A stretch of 37,219 nt of DNA, from positions 1-37,219 of the forward strand of contig JAJPYQ010000002.1 of the NCBI GenBank assembly GCA_021204865.1. The letters are read 5' to 3'. This DNA is from Prevotellaceae bacterium. GTDB taxonomy: Bacteria; Bacteroidota; Bacteroidia; Bacteroidales; Bacteroidaceae. Below are positions 1 through 7,355 of the stretch, one piece after another. The notes under the pieces are model-generated. The model saw only the letters and a program-made list of their open reading frames with translations. It did no database searches and had not been told where the DNA came from. Positions within the stretch are counted from its first letter, which is position 1. Each line of letters opens with the position of its first letter. A program made the translations under genes and the position numbers.

Positions 1-62
1 ACATCGCCACCCTGAGGGACAAGGAGGGCAACCAGTGCGCCACTAAGTTCGTAAGGAAGTAG
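1..62 (+). CDS. 3' end of an unidentified gene cut by the window edge
   Basis: An open frame enters from the left edge and stops at TAG (60-62). It encodes 19 residues, IATLRDKEGNQCATKFVRK. The stop lies 3 nt before the ATG of the nitrilase gene, and its last codons supply an AGGAAG-like ribosome-binding site for that gene, so the two are probably co-transcribed. Nothing in this short tail identifies the family. Confidence 0.55.
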   Translation, partial: IATLRDKEGNQCATKFVRK

Positions 63-65
63 CCT

Positions 66-824
66 ATGCGCCTTACACTCATTCAGACAGACATCGAGTG
101 GGCAGCCCCCGAGGCTAACCTCCAGAGGCTGGAGCAACGTCTCACCGCCGCCCCTCAGAGCGACCTCTACGTCCTGCCCGAGATGTTCGCCACTGGCTTC
201 TGCACTTCGCCCGACGGCATCACCGAGGAGGCGGAACAAGGCACGGTGTACCAGTGGATGACACGCTGGGCGAGACAACTGAATTCCGCTATCGCAGGCA
301 GCGTGGCAGTGAGGGAGAGGGACGACGGGAGCTGCCGCAACCGCCTGTATTTCATTAAGCCCGACGGTGAGGTTCACTACGACAAGCACCACCTCTTCAC
401 CTACGGAGGGGAGCACGAGGGCTACCTTGCGGGCGACAAGCGTGTGATAGTGGAGTGGCGAGGCGTGCGCTTCCTCCTGCAAGTCTGCTACGACCTGCGC
501 TTCCCCATTTGGGTACGATGGAGCCGTAATTCTCCCTTCGACGCAATCATATACGTAGCCTCATGGCCAGACACGAGGATGGTGGTGTGGAACACACTGC
601 TAAGAGCCAGAGCCATAGAGAACCAGTGCTACGTGCTTGGGGTGAACCGCATTGGCACTGACCCTTACTGCCGCTACACGGGAGGCTCGATGCTCGTGGA
701 CGCTTACGGAAAGGCGACGGAGGCAGCCTCCGGGGAAAGCTCTCTCACCGCCACACTCGACCTCGAAAAGCTTAGGGCTTTCCGCAAGAAGTTCCCAGTC
801 CTCGCCGACCGAGACCCCTTCTGA
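66..824 (+). CDS. nitrilase-superfamily amidohydrolase (omega-amidase-like)
   Basis: A 252-residue C-N hydrolase. The Glu-Lys-Cys triad is visible: Glu39 in LPEMFATGF, Lys107 in YDKHHLF and Cys141 in LLQVCYDLRFP. The length and the CYDLRFP motif fit the YafV/Nit2 omega-amidase branch, which hydrolyses alpha-ketoglutaramate or alpha-ketosuccinamate in the cytoplasm. There is no signal peptide. The start at 66 follows AGGAAG with good spacing and lies 3 nt after the preceding stop. The exact substrate cannot be read from sequence, and related family members act on other small amides. Confidence 0.88.
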   Translation: MRLTLIQTDIEWAAPEANLQRLEQRLTAAPQSDLYVLPEMFATGFCTSPDGITEEAEQGTVYQWMTRWARQLNSAIAGSVAVRERDDGSCRNRLYFIKPDGEVHYDKHHLFTYGGEHEGYLAGDKRVIVEWRGVRFLLQVCYDLRFPIWVRWSRNSPFDAIIYVASWPDTRMVVWNTLLRARAIENQCYVLGVNRIGTDPYCRYTGGSMLVDAYGKATEAASGESSLTATLDLEKLRAFRKKFPVLADRDPF

Positions 825-844
825 CCCAAAGCTGCCTCTTATCC

Positions 845-932
845 GCCACGCACAACCACACGGGACAAATCAAACGACCGCACGGGTCGCCACGCTCAAC
901 CGCACGGGTCGCGACGCTCAACCGCACGGGTC
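845..932. repeat. tandem array of four 22-nt units
   Basis: Four consecutive 22-nt units (845-866, 867-888, 889-910, 911-932) share an ACCGCACGGGTC core. The last two differ at one position and the first two are more diverged. The array lies just after the nitrilase gene. It resembles the other 22-24-nt arrays of the window in period and placement but not in sequence. The rest of 825-1130 shows no convincing gene. Confidence 0.75.
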
Positions 933-1130
933 GTTGCACCCAGACCGCTACGTAAACAGACTCCACAAGGAAGGGTAATTCCACTCGTCTCCATATAACC
1001 AATTCCAAAGTATCAATAGATTCGCCTCGCTCTCCACAGAGATTTCCCGCAAAACGATAGGTAACCACCTCCGATTCTTGCAGCTATACACAGCAAAGGT
1101 TTAGGCTTTCGAGATTTTTTCTTGGGCTAA

Positions 1131-1163
1131 TTGCAGCAGTTATCCTAAAAGTTTGTAATTTTG
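1131..1163 (+). promoter_or_regulatory. Bacteroidetes-type promoter for the structured RNA
   Basis: A -7 element TAATTTTG (1156-1163) matches TAnnTTTG. A TTG lies at 1131-1133, 22 nt upstream, which is slightly longer than the usual 19-20. Transcription would begin near 1170, just before the first paired segment of the structured RNA. Confidence 0.6.
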
Positions 1164-1169
1164 CACAGA

Positions 1170-1392
1170 ATATAAACAAAAATGAACGCTTATGTAGTAT
1201 AGCACAATAGGGACATCTGGATAAAAAGCGTTAGCTTGAGTTCTTGTCTTCTGAAAATCGCCAATTTAGAAGCTCACAAGGGTAAAAGTTAATGCTCACG
1301 CGGAATGCGTGGGCTTTTACTTATATATGTGAGCAACGGTGTTTGGCGATACCTCAGAAGACGTAGACTAAGTTTTAAGTCCACGTCTTTTT
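1170..1392 (+). ncRNA. rod-shaped structured RNA, 6S / Bacteroidales-1-like
   Basis: Nested complementary segments predict one long rod. AACGCTT (1185-1191) pairs with AAGCGTT (1226-1232). GTCTTCTGA (1246-1254) pairs with 1354-1362, TCGCCAA (1258-1264) with 1343-1349, GCTCAC (1272-1277) with 1329-1334, GTAAAAG (1282-1288) with 1314-1320, and GCTCACGC (1294-1301) with 1307-1314; the last two right arms meet at 1314. Internal bulges separate the stems. The 3' end is a terminator. The length of about 220 nt and the rod shape fit a 6S-type RNA, and the sequence resembles a motif I recall from many Bacteroidales. The family name is inference; the pairing is seen directly. It could instead be a long leader of the lipoprotein genes that begin 54 nt downstream. 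Confidence 0.7.
1360..1392 (+). terminator. intrinsic terminator of the structured RNA
   Basis: The arms 1360-1369 and 1378-1387 pair with one mismatch and are followed by TTTTT (1388-1392). The left arm overlaps the outer stem of the RNA by three nucleotides, so the terminator and the rod partly compete. Confidence 0.7.
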
Positions 1393-1417
1393 GTTGCGCA
1401 AAGCAAAGCACAAACAT

Positions 1418-1642
1418 CAACCTTTAACTAATAAATAAAAGCGTTATGAAGAATGTATTTTTACTTTTGATGTCAGCAGCAACGGTCTTACTGTTGAATG
1501 GCTGCTCGTCTATGTCCAAGGCGTATTCTAATGCCCAACAGAAAAGCCAAGAACAATCACCAACCTTTAACTATTAAATAAAAGCGTTATGAAAAAAGTG
1601 TTTTTAATGTCAGCAGCTACGCTCGTGTTGTTGAGCGGCTGC
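1418..1642 (+). repeat. tandem duplication of leader plus signal-peptide coding region
   Basis: The leader 1418-1450 recurs at 1561-1593 with one mismatch in 33 nt, an offset of 143 nt. Similarity continues through both signal peptides to the lipobox Cys codons (ending at 1505 and 1642) with a 6-nt length difference. The 3' end of the first small gene therefore doubles as the untranslated leader of the second. Confidence 0.85.
1446..1577 (+). CDS. 43-residue lipoprotein, truncated paralogue of the next gene
   Basis: ATG at 1446 and TAA at 1575-1577 give 43 residues: a signal peptide starting MKNVFLLLMSAATVLLLNGC with the lipobox Cys at residue 20, then a 23-residue Ser/Gln-rich tail ending SPTFNY. 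Its first 20 residues match the start of the downstream lipoprotein. The final codons lie in the duplicated leader, so the tail sequence looks like an accidental product of the duplication. It may be a genuine tiny lipoprotein or a decaying copy whose leader still matters. Transcription probably reads through from the structured RNA or starts in the 50-nt gap, where I see no canonical promoter. Confidence 0.6.
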   Translation: MKNVFLLLMSAATVLLLNGCSSMSKAYSNAQQKSQEQSPTFNY

Positions 1643-2620
1643 AAGAGTTCAAAAATCGACTACTTGCAGACCTACGTTCCAGAAGAAGGCGGCGTAAGAT
1701 TCGAGAAGATTACTGACGATGCCGACATGGTGGCAAGTTACAACGGAAGTCTTGTACACAAATCCACGACTGGCGACAAGGGCAGCATTAGCTGGACTAT
1801 TCTACAGCAAGTCGCTGTCTCACCTGACGGCACAAAGCTGGCCTATATCAACGAAAAGAACAATTCCACTAATGTAATGGTAAAAAGTACTCAGGGAGGA
1901 CCAAGCACACAGCGCACTTTCCGCACGAATGTCCAAAGTGTGTCATGGAGTCCTGACGGTAAGACCTTGGTCTTCTCTGAGAAAAGGGGTGGGCGATATG
2001 GAGTATACCTCATAGATGCCGAGCAAGGAAATGTCGTGACTCCAATTTCCAACGGGAACTCCGATAACTACGCTGGTGCAATAAGCTACAACGGAGATGA
2101 GGTCCTCTTCTATAGTGCTGAATCGCAAACTATCACCAACGGTTGGAGCGCAAAGACGACATACTCTTATAGTTTGTGGAGCTACAACCGCCGCACTAAT
2201 CTGTTCTCCAACTTCTCTCGTGGTCAGACCCCTTGTCCGATTCCTGGAGACTCAACCTCTATCTACTGTTCCCGTGAAGGTGAGATTTGGCGAGTTAATC
2301 TGATGACTGGCGTTGAGGAAGTCGTTGTTTCTCAAAAGCCAAAGAATTTCTATACACCGCAAATATCCCCGGATGGTCAGTGGTTGCTTCTTACCGGAGC
2401 AGTTCGTTCTGAAAAGGAAAAGATGGACAACACCGACATCTTCGTTGTGCGTGCTGACGGTTCTCAACTCACTCAGCTCACTTATCATCCTGGCAATGAC
2501 CTTTCACCAGTATGGTCGTCAGACGGGAAGAGCATCTATTTCCTCTCGCAGCGCGGCTCCAGCAAGAAAAACTATAATGTGTGGAGGATGGACTTCGCTT
2601 TAGGGCGTTACTCTTATTAA
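1589..2620 (+). CDS. TolB/PD40-like beta-propeller lipoprotein
   Basis: A 343-residue protein with a lipoprotein signal (LVLLSGC, Cys18) and repeated PD40/WD40-like blades: VSPDGTKLAYI, WSPDGKTLVFSE, ISPDGQWLLLTG and WSSDGKSIYFLSQRG. These resemble the TolB C-terminal propeller and the DPP-IV N-terminal propeller. No peptidase domain or catalytic serine motif follows, so the protein is probably a periplasmic binding or scaffold propeller anchored in a membrane. The ATG at 1589 is fixed by the lipobox. Base composition looks more A+T-rich than the rest of the window. The partner is unknown. Confidence 0.8.
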   Translation: MKKVFLMSAATLVLLSGCKSSKIDYLQTYVPEEGGVRFEKITDDADMVASYNGSLVHKSTTGDKGSISWTILQQVAVSPDGTKLAYINEKNNSTNVMVKSTQGGPSTQRTFRTNVQSVSWSPDGKTLVFSEKRGGRYGVYLIDAEQGNVVTPISNGNSDNYAGAISYNGDEVLFYSAESQTITNGWSAKTTYSYSLWSYNRRTNLFSNFSRGQTPCPIPGDSTSIYCSREGEIWRVNLMTGVEEVVVSQKPKNFYTPQISPDGQWLLLTGAVRSEKEKMDNTDIFVVRADGSQLTQLTYHPGNDLSPVWSSDGKSIYFLSQRGSSKKNYNVWRMDFALGRYSY

Positions 2621-2714
2621 TATATAAGGAAGAAAGGAAGAAAAGAAGAAGTTATCGTACGACACGCAACTATATGTTAGGATATAACTTTTAGCGGTAA
2701 ATGTTTGATTGTGA

Positions 2715-2753
2715 GAAGCCCCGGCACTGCAAGAGAGGCAGCGTCGGGGCTTC
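2715..2753. terminator. bidirectional hairpin between converging genes
   Basis: A stem beginning GAAGCCCC and ending GGGGCTTC, with one mismatch and one G-U pair and a 7-nt loop, sits between the converging propeller lipoprotein gene and rhaT. It probably terminates both. The T-tracts are weak on either side. Confidence 0.75.
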
Positions 2754-2777
2754 GTTTATTGGCTAAAGCTCTCCCGC

Positions 2778-3785
2778 TTACAGCAGGTAAGGCAGGAATA
2801 TGCTCACGACAAGTATCAGCAGACCAACGAGGAGCACGGCTATCGTCAGTCGGCTCACTCCCTTCCACTCCCTGAGGATGATGCCCCAGACATTGCTGAA
2901 CGTGACGTTCAGCGCCTGGAGGATGCACCACGAGAAGATGAGCAAGACAGGCGCAGCCGTAAGGAAGCCCTTGCCGAGGCTAAGGCCGAAGAACTGGCTG
3001 TACCACAGCAAGCCAGCTATAGCGCAGAAGACGATGTTGTTAAGGTAGAGCGAGGTCTTGCCGTAGTCGCCCCACGTCTGGTTCTTTTGGTTCTGGTAGA
3101 AGCAGTAGACAGCGTTGGTGAGGAAGCCGCCCGCGCAGACGAGCAGCGTCGCTGGCAGCGTGCTGAAGAGGGGATTGGTAGCGTCTCCGAAGTTAAGCCC
3201 TTCCCCGAAGCCAAGCCCTATGCTGAAGCAAGCGCTCATGAAGCCGCAGAGCAGCGCTACGAAGATGCCCAGCGGGAAGTTGAAGTCCTTCACCGCCTTC
3301 TTCCGCTCCTCCTCGCTGAGAGCCTTCGTCTTCATTCCCCCTGCGATGCCGATGACGGCAATGCCACAGAGCGTAACCACTACCCCAACGATGACGGGCA
3401 CGGTGAGGCTGCCCGCCCGCCCCGTGAACACGGGAGTAAGTATCGTGCCAAGCCCTGCGCACGTGCCGAGGGCTATGCTCTGCCCAAGCGCCACGCCGAG
3501 GTAGCGCATAGAGAGACCGTACGTCAAGCCGCCCACGCCCCAAAGCACTCCGAAGAGGAGCGTCAGCAGCGTCGCCTTCGTGTCGCTGGCGTAAAGCTCA
3601 AGCAGGCTATGCCCTGCGGGAACGGCGAGCAACGCCCCGAGGAAGGGAAGGATAAGCCAGGCGAAGATGCCCTGCACAAGCCAGTACGACTCCCAGCTCC
3701 ACTGCCTTATCTTGTTGATGGGGACGTAGCAGCTCGACTGGCAGAACGCCCCCACGGCTATAATCAGCAGACCTAAGGCTATCAT
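2778..3785 (-). CDS. rhaT: L-rhamnose/H+ symporter RhaT
   Basis: A 335-residue polytopic membrane protein with about ten hydrophobic segments. The N-terminus MIALGLLIIAVGAF followed by SSCYVPINKIRQWSWESYW is typical of RhaT in the drug/metabolite transporter superfamily. It imports L-rhamnose with protons across the inner membrane. ATG at 3785 overlaps the rhaA stop (TGATG); a GTG one codon earlier (3788) is an equally close alternative. It is the last gene of rhaB-rhaA-rhaT and is followed by the hairpin at 2715-2753. Confidence 0.93.
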   Translation of the reverse strand: MIALGLLIIAVGAFCQSSCYVPINKIRQWSWESYWLVQGIFAWLILPFLGALLAVPAGHSLLELYASDTKATLLTLLFGVLWGVGGLTYGLSMRYLGVALGQSIALGTCAGLGTILTPVFTGRAGSLTVPVIVGVVVTLCGIAVIGIAGGMKTKALSEEERKKAVKDFNFPLGIFVALLCGFMSACFSIGLGFGEGLNFGDATNPLFSTLPATLLVCAGGFLTNAVYCFYQNQKNQTWGDYGKTSLYLNNIVFCAIAGLLWYSQFFGLSLGKGFLTAAPVLLIFSWCILQALNVTFSNVWGIILREWKGVSRLTIAVLLVGLLILVVSIFLPYLL

Positions 3786-5038
3786 CACCGCTTGCTCGTA
3801 ACCTCAGCCACGTACTTGTCTATCTCACAGATGAAGCCCTGCCCCACGGGAACATCGTTGCGCAGGCAGAACTCGTCGTAGACCGCCTGCCAAGGCATCG
3901 CCTTCTGCTCCTCAAGGAGAGCCAAGACCTTGTAGCCCTCGCCCGCAAGCTCGAGTTTGCTGATGGCTTCGCTCGGCTCGAGCAAGGCACGGAGCATGCA
4001 CTTCTGTGCTGAGCGGCTGCCTATGACGTACGCCCCTATGCGGTTGATGGAGCCGTCGAAGAAGTCAAGCCCGTAATGCACACGGTCGAGCGCACCAGCA
4101 CGGACTATCTCTGAGAACAGCTCCTGCGTCGGGTCGTCCATTATGGTTACGTGGTCGCTGTCCCAGCGGACGGGGCGGCTGACGTGCAGCATAAGCTCCT
4201 TCACGAAGGGCAGCAGGGCAGAGACCTTGTCGGCAGGGCTTTCGGTCGGGTGGTAATGCCCCGTGTCGATGGTCACTATCTTGTTGTTCTGCGCCGCGTA
4301 GGCAGTGTAGAAGTCGTGCGAGCCTACCGTGAAGCTCTCCAGCCCTATGCCGAAGACCTTGCCCTCGATGCAGTCCTTCATCATCGGCTCCTGCTTCTGG
4401 AATATCTCGTCGAGCGACTGCTTTAGCAGGTTGCGGTAGAGGGCGTGGCAGACGCTCACGTCCTTGCAGCCGTCGTGCACCCAGAGGTTCATTATGCAGG
4501 GGTCGCCCTGCGCCTCGCCCATAGCGTTGGCAATGTCACGGCAGCGCTTCGTGTGCTCTATCCAGAAGCGTCGTATCCCCTCGTCGGGGTTGGCGAGCGT
4601 GAGGCTGCCGCTCTTCGGGTGGGAGAACGAGGAGCTGTTGAAGTCGAGGGGCATCCCCTGCTCCTTCGCCCAGTCTATCCAGCTCTGGAAGTACTCCACC
4701 GTCACCTCGTCACGGTCTACCACCTTGCCCTTGAAGTCGCCGTATATCTCGTGCAGGTTAAGGCGGTGGCTGCCCGGTATCAGGCTCTTCGCCTTGAGGA
4801 TGTCCTGCCTTAGCTCGTCGATGTTGCGGGCAGCGCCGGGGAAGTCGCCCGTGCTCTGTATGCCCCCGCTCATCGCTCCTGCCTGCACCTCGAAGCCATG
4901 CACATCGTCCGCCTGCCAGCAGTGCAGGGAGAGATGGAAGTCTTGCAGTTGCCCGAGCACCGCCTCGGTGTCTACGCCCTGCTCAGCGTAACGCTCACGT
5001 GCCACGGCATACGCCTGGCTGATTAACTCTTTCTTCAT
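3785..5038 (-). CDS. rhaA: L-rhamnose isomerase
   Basis: A 417-residue enzyme, close to the usual 419, that converts L-rhamnose to L-rhamnulose in the cytoplasm. The metal-binding region is visible as VTIDTGHYHPTE (His261) and SRPVRWDSDHV (Asp293, Asp295), matching the E. coli ligands with a one-residue shift. The open frame continues 35 codons upstream into rhaB, but ATG at 5038 (MKKELISQAY) gives the family N-terminus and lies 7 nt after the rhaB stop. It overlaps rhaT at its end. Confidence 0.95.
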   Translation of the reverse strand: MKKELISQAYAVARERYAEQGVDTEAVLGQLQDFHLSLHCWQADDVHGFEVQAGAMSGGIQSTGDFPGAARNIDELRQDILKAKSLIPGSHRLNLHEIYGDFKGKVVDRDEVTVEYFQSWIDWAKEQGMPLDFNSSSFSHPKSGSLTLANPDEGIRRFWIEHTKRCRDIANAMGEAQGDPCIMNLWVHDGCKDVSVCHALYRNLLKQSLDEIFQKQEPMMKDCIEGKVFGIGLESFTVGSHDFYTAYAAQNNKIVTIDTGHYHPTESPADKVSALLPFVKELMLHVSRPVRWDSDHVTIMDDPTQELFSEIVRAGALDRVHYGLDFFDGSINRIGAYVIGSRSAQKCMLRALLEPSEAISKLELAGEGYKVLALLEEQKAMPWQAVYDEFCLRNDVPVGQGFICEIDKYVAEVTSKR

Positions 5039-5045
5039 AGTCGTG

Positions 5046-6503
5046 TTATTTAAGTGATTTGAACTTGTCGTATGTGTCTTCCCAAGCCTTCGAGGGGTGC
5101 GGCTCGTAGGTCTTGAGGCTGACGCTCCTGCCCACGATAGCACGCATCTCAGGCAGCGTGCGCACTCCTCCCGCCGCCTTAATCTGCACGAGAGTGTTGC
5201 CGAGGGCAGTGCCTTCAGAGGGACCAGCGACGACGGGCAGCCCCGTGCAGTCCGCCGCCATCTGCATTAGGTGAGGGTTAAGGCTGCCCCCGCCTATCAC
5301 GTGCAGCCGCCTTATGGGGAAGGAAGCCATCCCCGAGAGCAGCTCGATGACTTGCCTGTAGCGCAGGGCGAGAGAGCGGTAGATGCAACGGATGAAGTCG
5401 GCGGGGCTTTGGGGAGAGGGCTGCCCGGAGCTAAGGCAGAAGCATCGTATCGCCTCGCACATACTGTCGGGATGAGCGAAGGAGGGGTCGTCGGGCAGGA
5501 TAATGCCCTCGAAGCTCGAGGTCTCGCAGAGCGCCGTCAAGGGTCCTATCTTCTCGGGCACGCCTCGGAACTCCCTTCGGCAGTTCTCGAAGAGCCACAG
5601 CCCGCAGATGTTCTTAAGGAAGCGTGTCGTCCCCTCCAGTCCCCCCTCGTTGGTGAAGTTGTTCTGGTAGCTTGCCTCGGTTATGATAGGCTCGGGGCTC
5701 TCTATGCCGAGCAGCGACCACGTGCCGCAGCTAAGGTAGGCGTAGTCAGTGTCCTCGGCAGGCACCGCCGCTACTGCCGAGGCGGTGTCGTGACTGCCCA
5801 CAGCCACCACCCTCACTGCTCCCAGTCCAGTTGCAGCCTGCACCTGCGGGGTCAGAGTGCCTACCTGCTCCCCTGGCATCACCAGTCTGCCGAAGCGCTC
5901 CCTCCCTAAGCCGAGAGCCTTGAGCAGCGTCTCGTCGAGGTCGCCCGTCCGTGGGTTAAGCAACTGGCTCGTGCTTGCCACGGTGTACTCGCACACCGCC
6001 TCGCCCGTGAGCATATAGATGAGGGCGTCGGGGATGAAGAGCACCTTGTCCGCCTGAGCGAGGGCGACCGAGCCTGCCCTCAGCTGCGCGCTTAGCTGGA
6101 AGATGGAGTTGAAGGGCATGAACTGTATGCCCGTGCGCTGGTAAAGCTCTTCCTGCGTCATCCTCTCGCTGAAGAAGCGCTCCATCTCCCCGTCAGTGTA
6201 CGGGTCGCGGTAGCAGTGGGGCAAGCCCAGCGGCTGCCCGTCCTTGGAGAAGAAGGCGAAGTCGCAGCCCCACGTGTCGATGCCTATGCTGGTCAGCTCC
6301 ACGCCTTCGGCAGAGACCTGCCTGAGAGCCTTGAGGATTTCGTTATAAAGGTGAGGCAAGTCCCAATAGACGTAGCCCCCGAGGGGCAGCTGAGGGTTCT
6401 CGAAGCGGGTGAACTCCCTCATCGCGACGCTCCCCCCGTCGTAGGAGCAAAGCACGGTGCGCCCGCTCGTGGCGCCCAGGTCTACTGCAAGGTAATGCTG
6501 CAT
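5046..6503 (-). CDS. rhaB: rhamnulokinase
   Basis: A 485-residue FGGY-family sugar kinase that phosphorylates L-rhamnulose to rhamnulose 1-phosphate. It has the N-terminal phosphate-binding motif VDLGATSGR, the substrate-region motif IDTWGCDFAF, GSHDTASAV near the middle and the C-terminal ATP-site motif VIGGGSLNPHL with GPSEGTALGN. It is the first gene of the rhaB-A-T operon and has a clear promoter about 30 nt upstream. Rhamnulose-1-phosphate aldolase and a RhaR-type regulator are not in the window and must be encoded elsewhere if the pathway is complete. Confidence 0.94.
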   Translation of the reverse strand: MQHYLAVDLGATSGRTVLCSYDGGSVAMREFTRFENPQLPLGGYVYWDLPHLYNEILKALRQVSAEGVELTSIGIDTWGCDFAFFSKDGQPLGLPHCYRDPYTDGEMERFFSERMTQEELYQRTGIQFMPFNSIFQLSAQLRAGSVALAQADKVLFIPDALIYMLTGEAVCEYTVASTSQLLNPRTGDLDETLLKALGLGRERFGRLVMPGEQVGTLTPQVQAATGLGAVRVVAVGSHDTASAVAAVPAEDTDYAYLSCGTWSLLGIESPEPIITEASYQNNFTNEGGLEGTTRFLKNICGLWLFENCRREFRGVPEKIGPLTALCETSSFEGIILPDDPSFAHPDSMCEAIRCFCLSSGQPSPQSPADFIRCIYRSLALRYRQVIELLSGMASFPIRRLHVIGGGSLNPHLMQMAADCTGLPVVAGPSEGTALGNTLVQIKAAGGVRTLPEMRAIVGRSVSLKTYEPHPSKAWEDTYDKFKSLK

Positions 6504-6531
6504 AGCTTCATAGTTTGTTTAAGGTACGGGG

Positions 6532-6562
6532 CAAATATAGGCATAATCTCCTCTACGAGCAA
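6532..6562 (-). promoter_or_regulatory. promoter of the rhaBAT operon
   Basis: On the minus strand a -7 element TATATTTG (6539-6532) lies 20 nt downstream of TTG (6562-6560), matching the Bacteroidetes consensus. The start codon of rhaB is about 28 nt further on, giving a short leader. No regulator site was recognised. Confidence 0.8.
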
Positions 6563-6611
6563 CCTTTCGTGAAGAATTAGTTGTAGGGACCGTTGCGACT
6601 ATACCGTAGGG

Positions 6612-6863
6612 ACCGTACACCTGCTAACAAGCACCTCCGTTGAGGTGCTAACAAGCAGTTCAATCGAGGTGCTAACAAGCAGTTCAATCGAGGTGCTAAC
6701 AAGCAGTTGTACGGAGGTGCTAACAAGCAGGTGTTTGAAGGGTACGATATAGGGACCACGAAGGGTACGATATAGGGACCACGAAGGGTACGATATAGGG
6801 AACGCGAAGGGTACGGTATAGGGACCGCGAAGGGTACGGTATAGGGACCGCGAAGGGTACGGC
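6612..6863. repeat. composite tandem array: five 24-nt units, then 23-nt units
   Basis: After a short lead-in (6612-6617), five 24-nt units (6618-6737) share the core GTGCTAACAAGCAG; within it TGCT-AACA-AGCA is a small inverted repeat. The array then switches to five 23-nt units (6738-6852) of the form AAGGGTACGATATAGGGACC, plus a partial sixth that ends 9 nt before the ispF stop. The array fills the space between the rhaB promoter and ispF. The first 49 nt (6612-6660) recur exactly at 12997-13045. Confidence 0.92.
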
Positions 6864-6872
6864 TATGGATGG

Positions 6873-7352
6873 TCAGTCCTTCACTATGAGGGCGACGGCG
6901 TACGCGGCTATGCCCTCCCCCCGGCCAGTGTAGCCGAGGCGCTCCGTCGTGGTAGCCTTGACGGAGACGTCGCTTGGGGAGACCCGGAGCAAGGGGGCAA
7001 GCACCGCCTGCATCTCGGCTATGCGGGGGCTGAGCTTAGGCTCTTCGAGGCAAAGGGTAGCGTCCACGTTCGATACGCGGTAGCCCTTCTCGCTGATAAG
7101 GCTGACGGTGCGGCGGAGGAGCTCCTTCGAGCTGATGCCGAGGAACTCAGGGCTTGTGTCGGGGAAGTGGTAGCCTATGTCCCTCATCGAGGCTGCCCCC
7201 AAGAGGGCGTCGCACAGAGCGTGGATGAGCACGTCGGCGTCGCTGTGGCCGAGCAGCCCCTTCGGGCTGTCAATGAGGATGCCTCCAAGCCAGAGGGGCC
7301 GCCCCTCCACAAGCCTGTGCACGTCGAAGCCGAAGCCTATCCTTATGGACAT
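6873..7352 (-). CDS. ispF: 2-C-methyl-D-erythritol 2,4-cyclodiphosphate synthase
   Basis: A 159-residue MEP-pathway enzyme that forms the cyclic diphosphate from CDP-methylerythritol phosphate during isoprenoid synthesis. The zinc ligands Asp10 and His12 (GFGFDVHRL) and His44 (HSDADVLIH) are present, and the C-terminal TTTERLGYTGRGEGI is canonical. It is the last gene of the porU operon, 3 nt after the porV stop. I recall the same porU-porV-ispF order in Porphyromonas, so the linkage is old although no direct functional tie is evident. Confidence 0.96.
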   Translation of the reverse strand: MSIRIGFGFDVHRLVEGRPLWLGGILIDSPKGLLGHSDADVLIHALCDALLGAASMRDIGYHFPDTSPEFLGISSKELLRRTVSLISEKGYRVSNVDATLCLEEPKLSPRIAEMQAVLAPLLRVSPSDVSVKATTTERLGYTGRGEGIAAYAVALIVKD

Positions 7353-7355
7353 ACG

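Noticed and set aside
3087..3776. Long plus-strand open frame opposite rhaT, and similar frames opposite porU, ispF/porV, GH105 and the DUF1703-type gene
   Set aside because: These are antisense shadows caused by high G+C third positions. They show Arg/Ala/His/Val-rich composition and no domains, while the minus-strand genes have full motifs.
5039..5143. Extended N-terminus of rhaA starting at 5143
   Set aside because: The extension overlaps the rhaB coding end and encodes a Ser/Thr/Arg-rich stretch unlike RhaA. ATG at 5038 gives the family start.
6577..6759. Minus-strand open frame of 60 residues with repeats of CLLAP across the 24-nt array
   Set aside because: The frame exists because 24 is a multiple of three. 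It breaks where units become 23 nt, and it has no ribosome-binding site or recognisable fold.
6612..6863. Possible CRISPR array
   Set aside because: Units are contiguous with no unique spacers, and no cas genes are in the window. The same holds for the arrays at 12997 and 21231.
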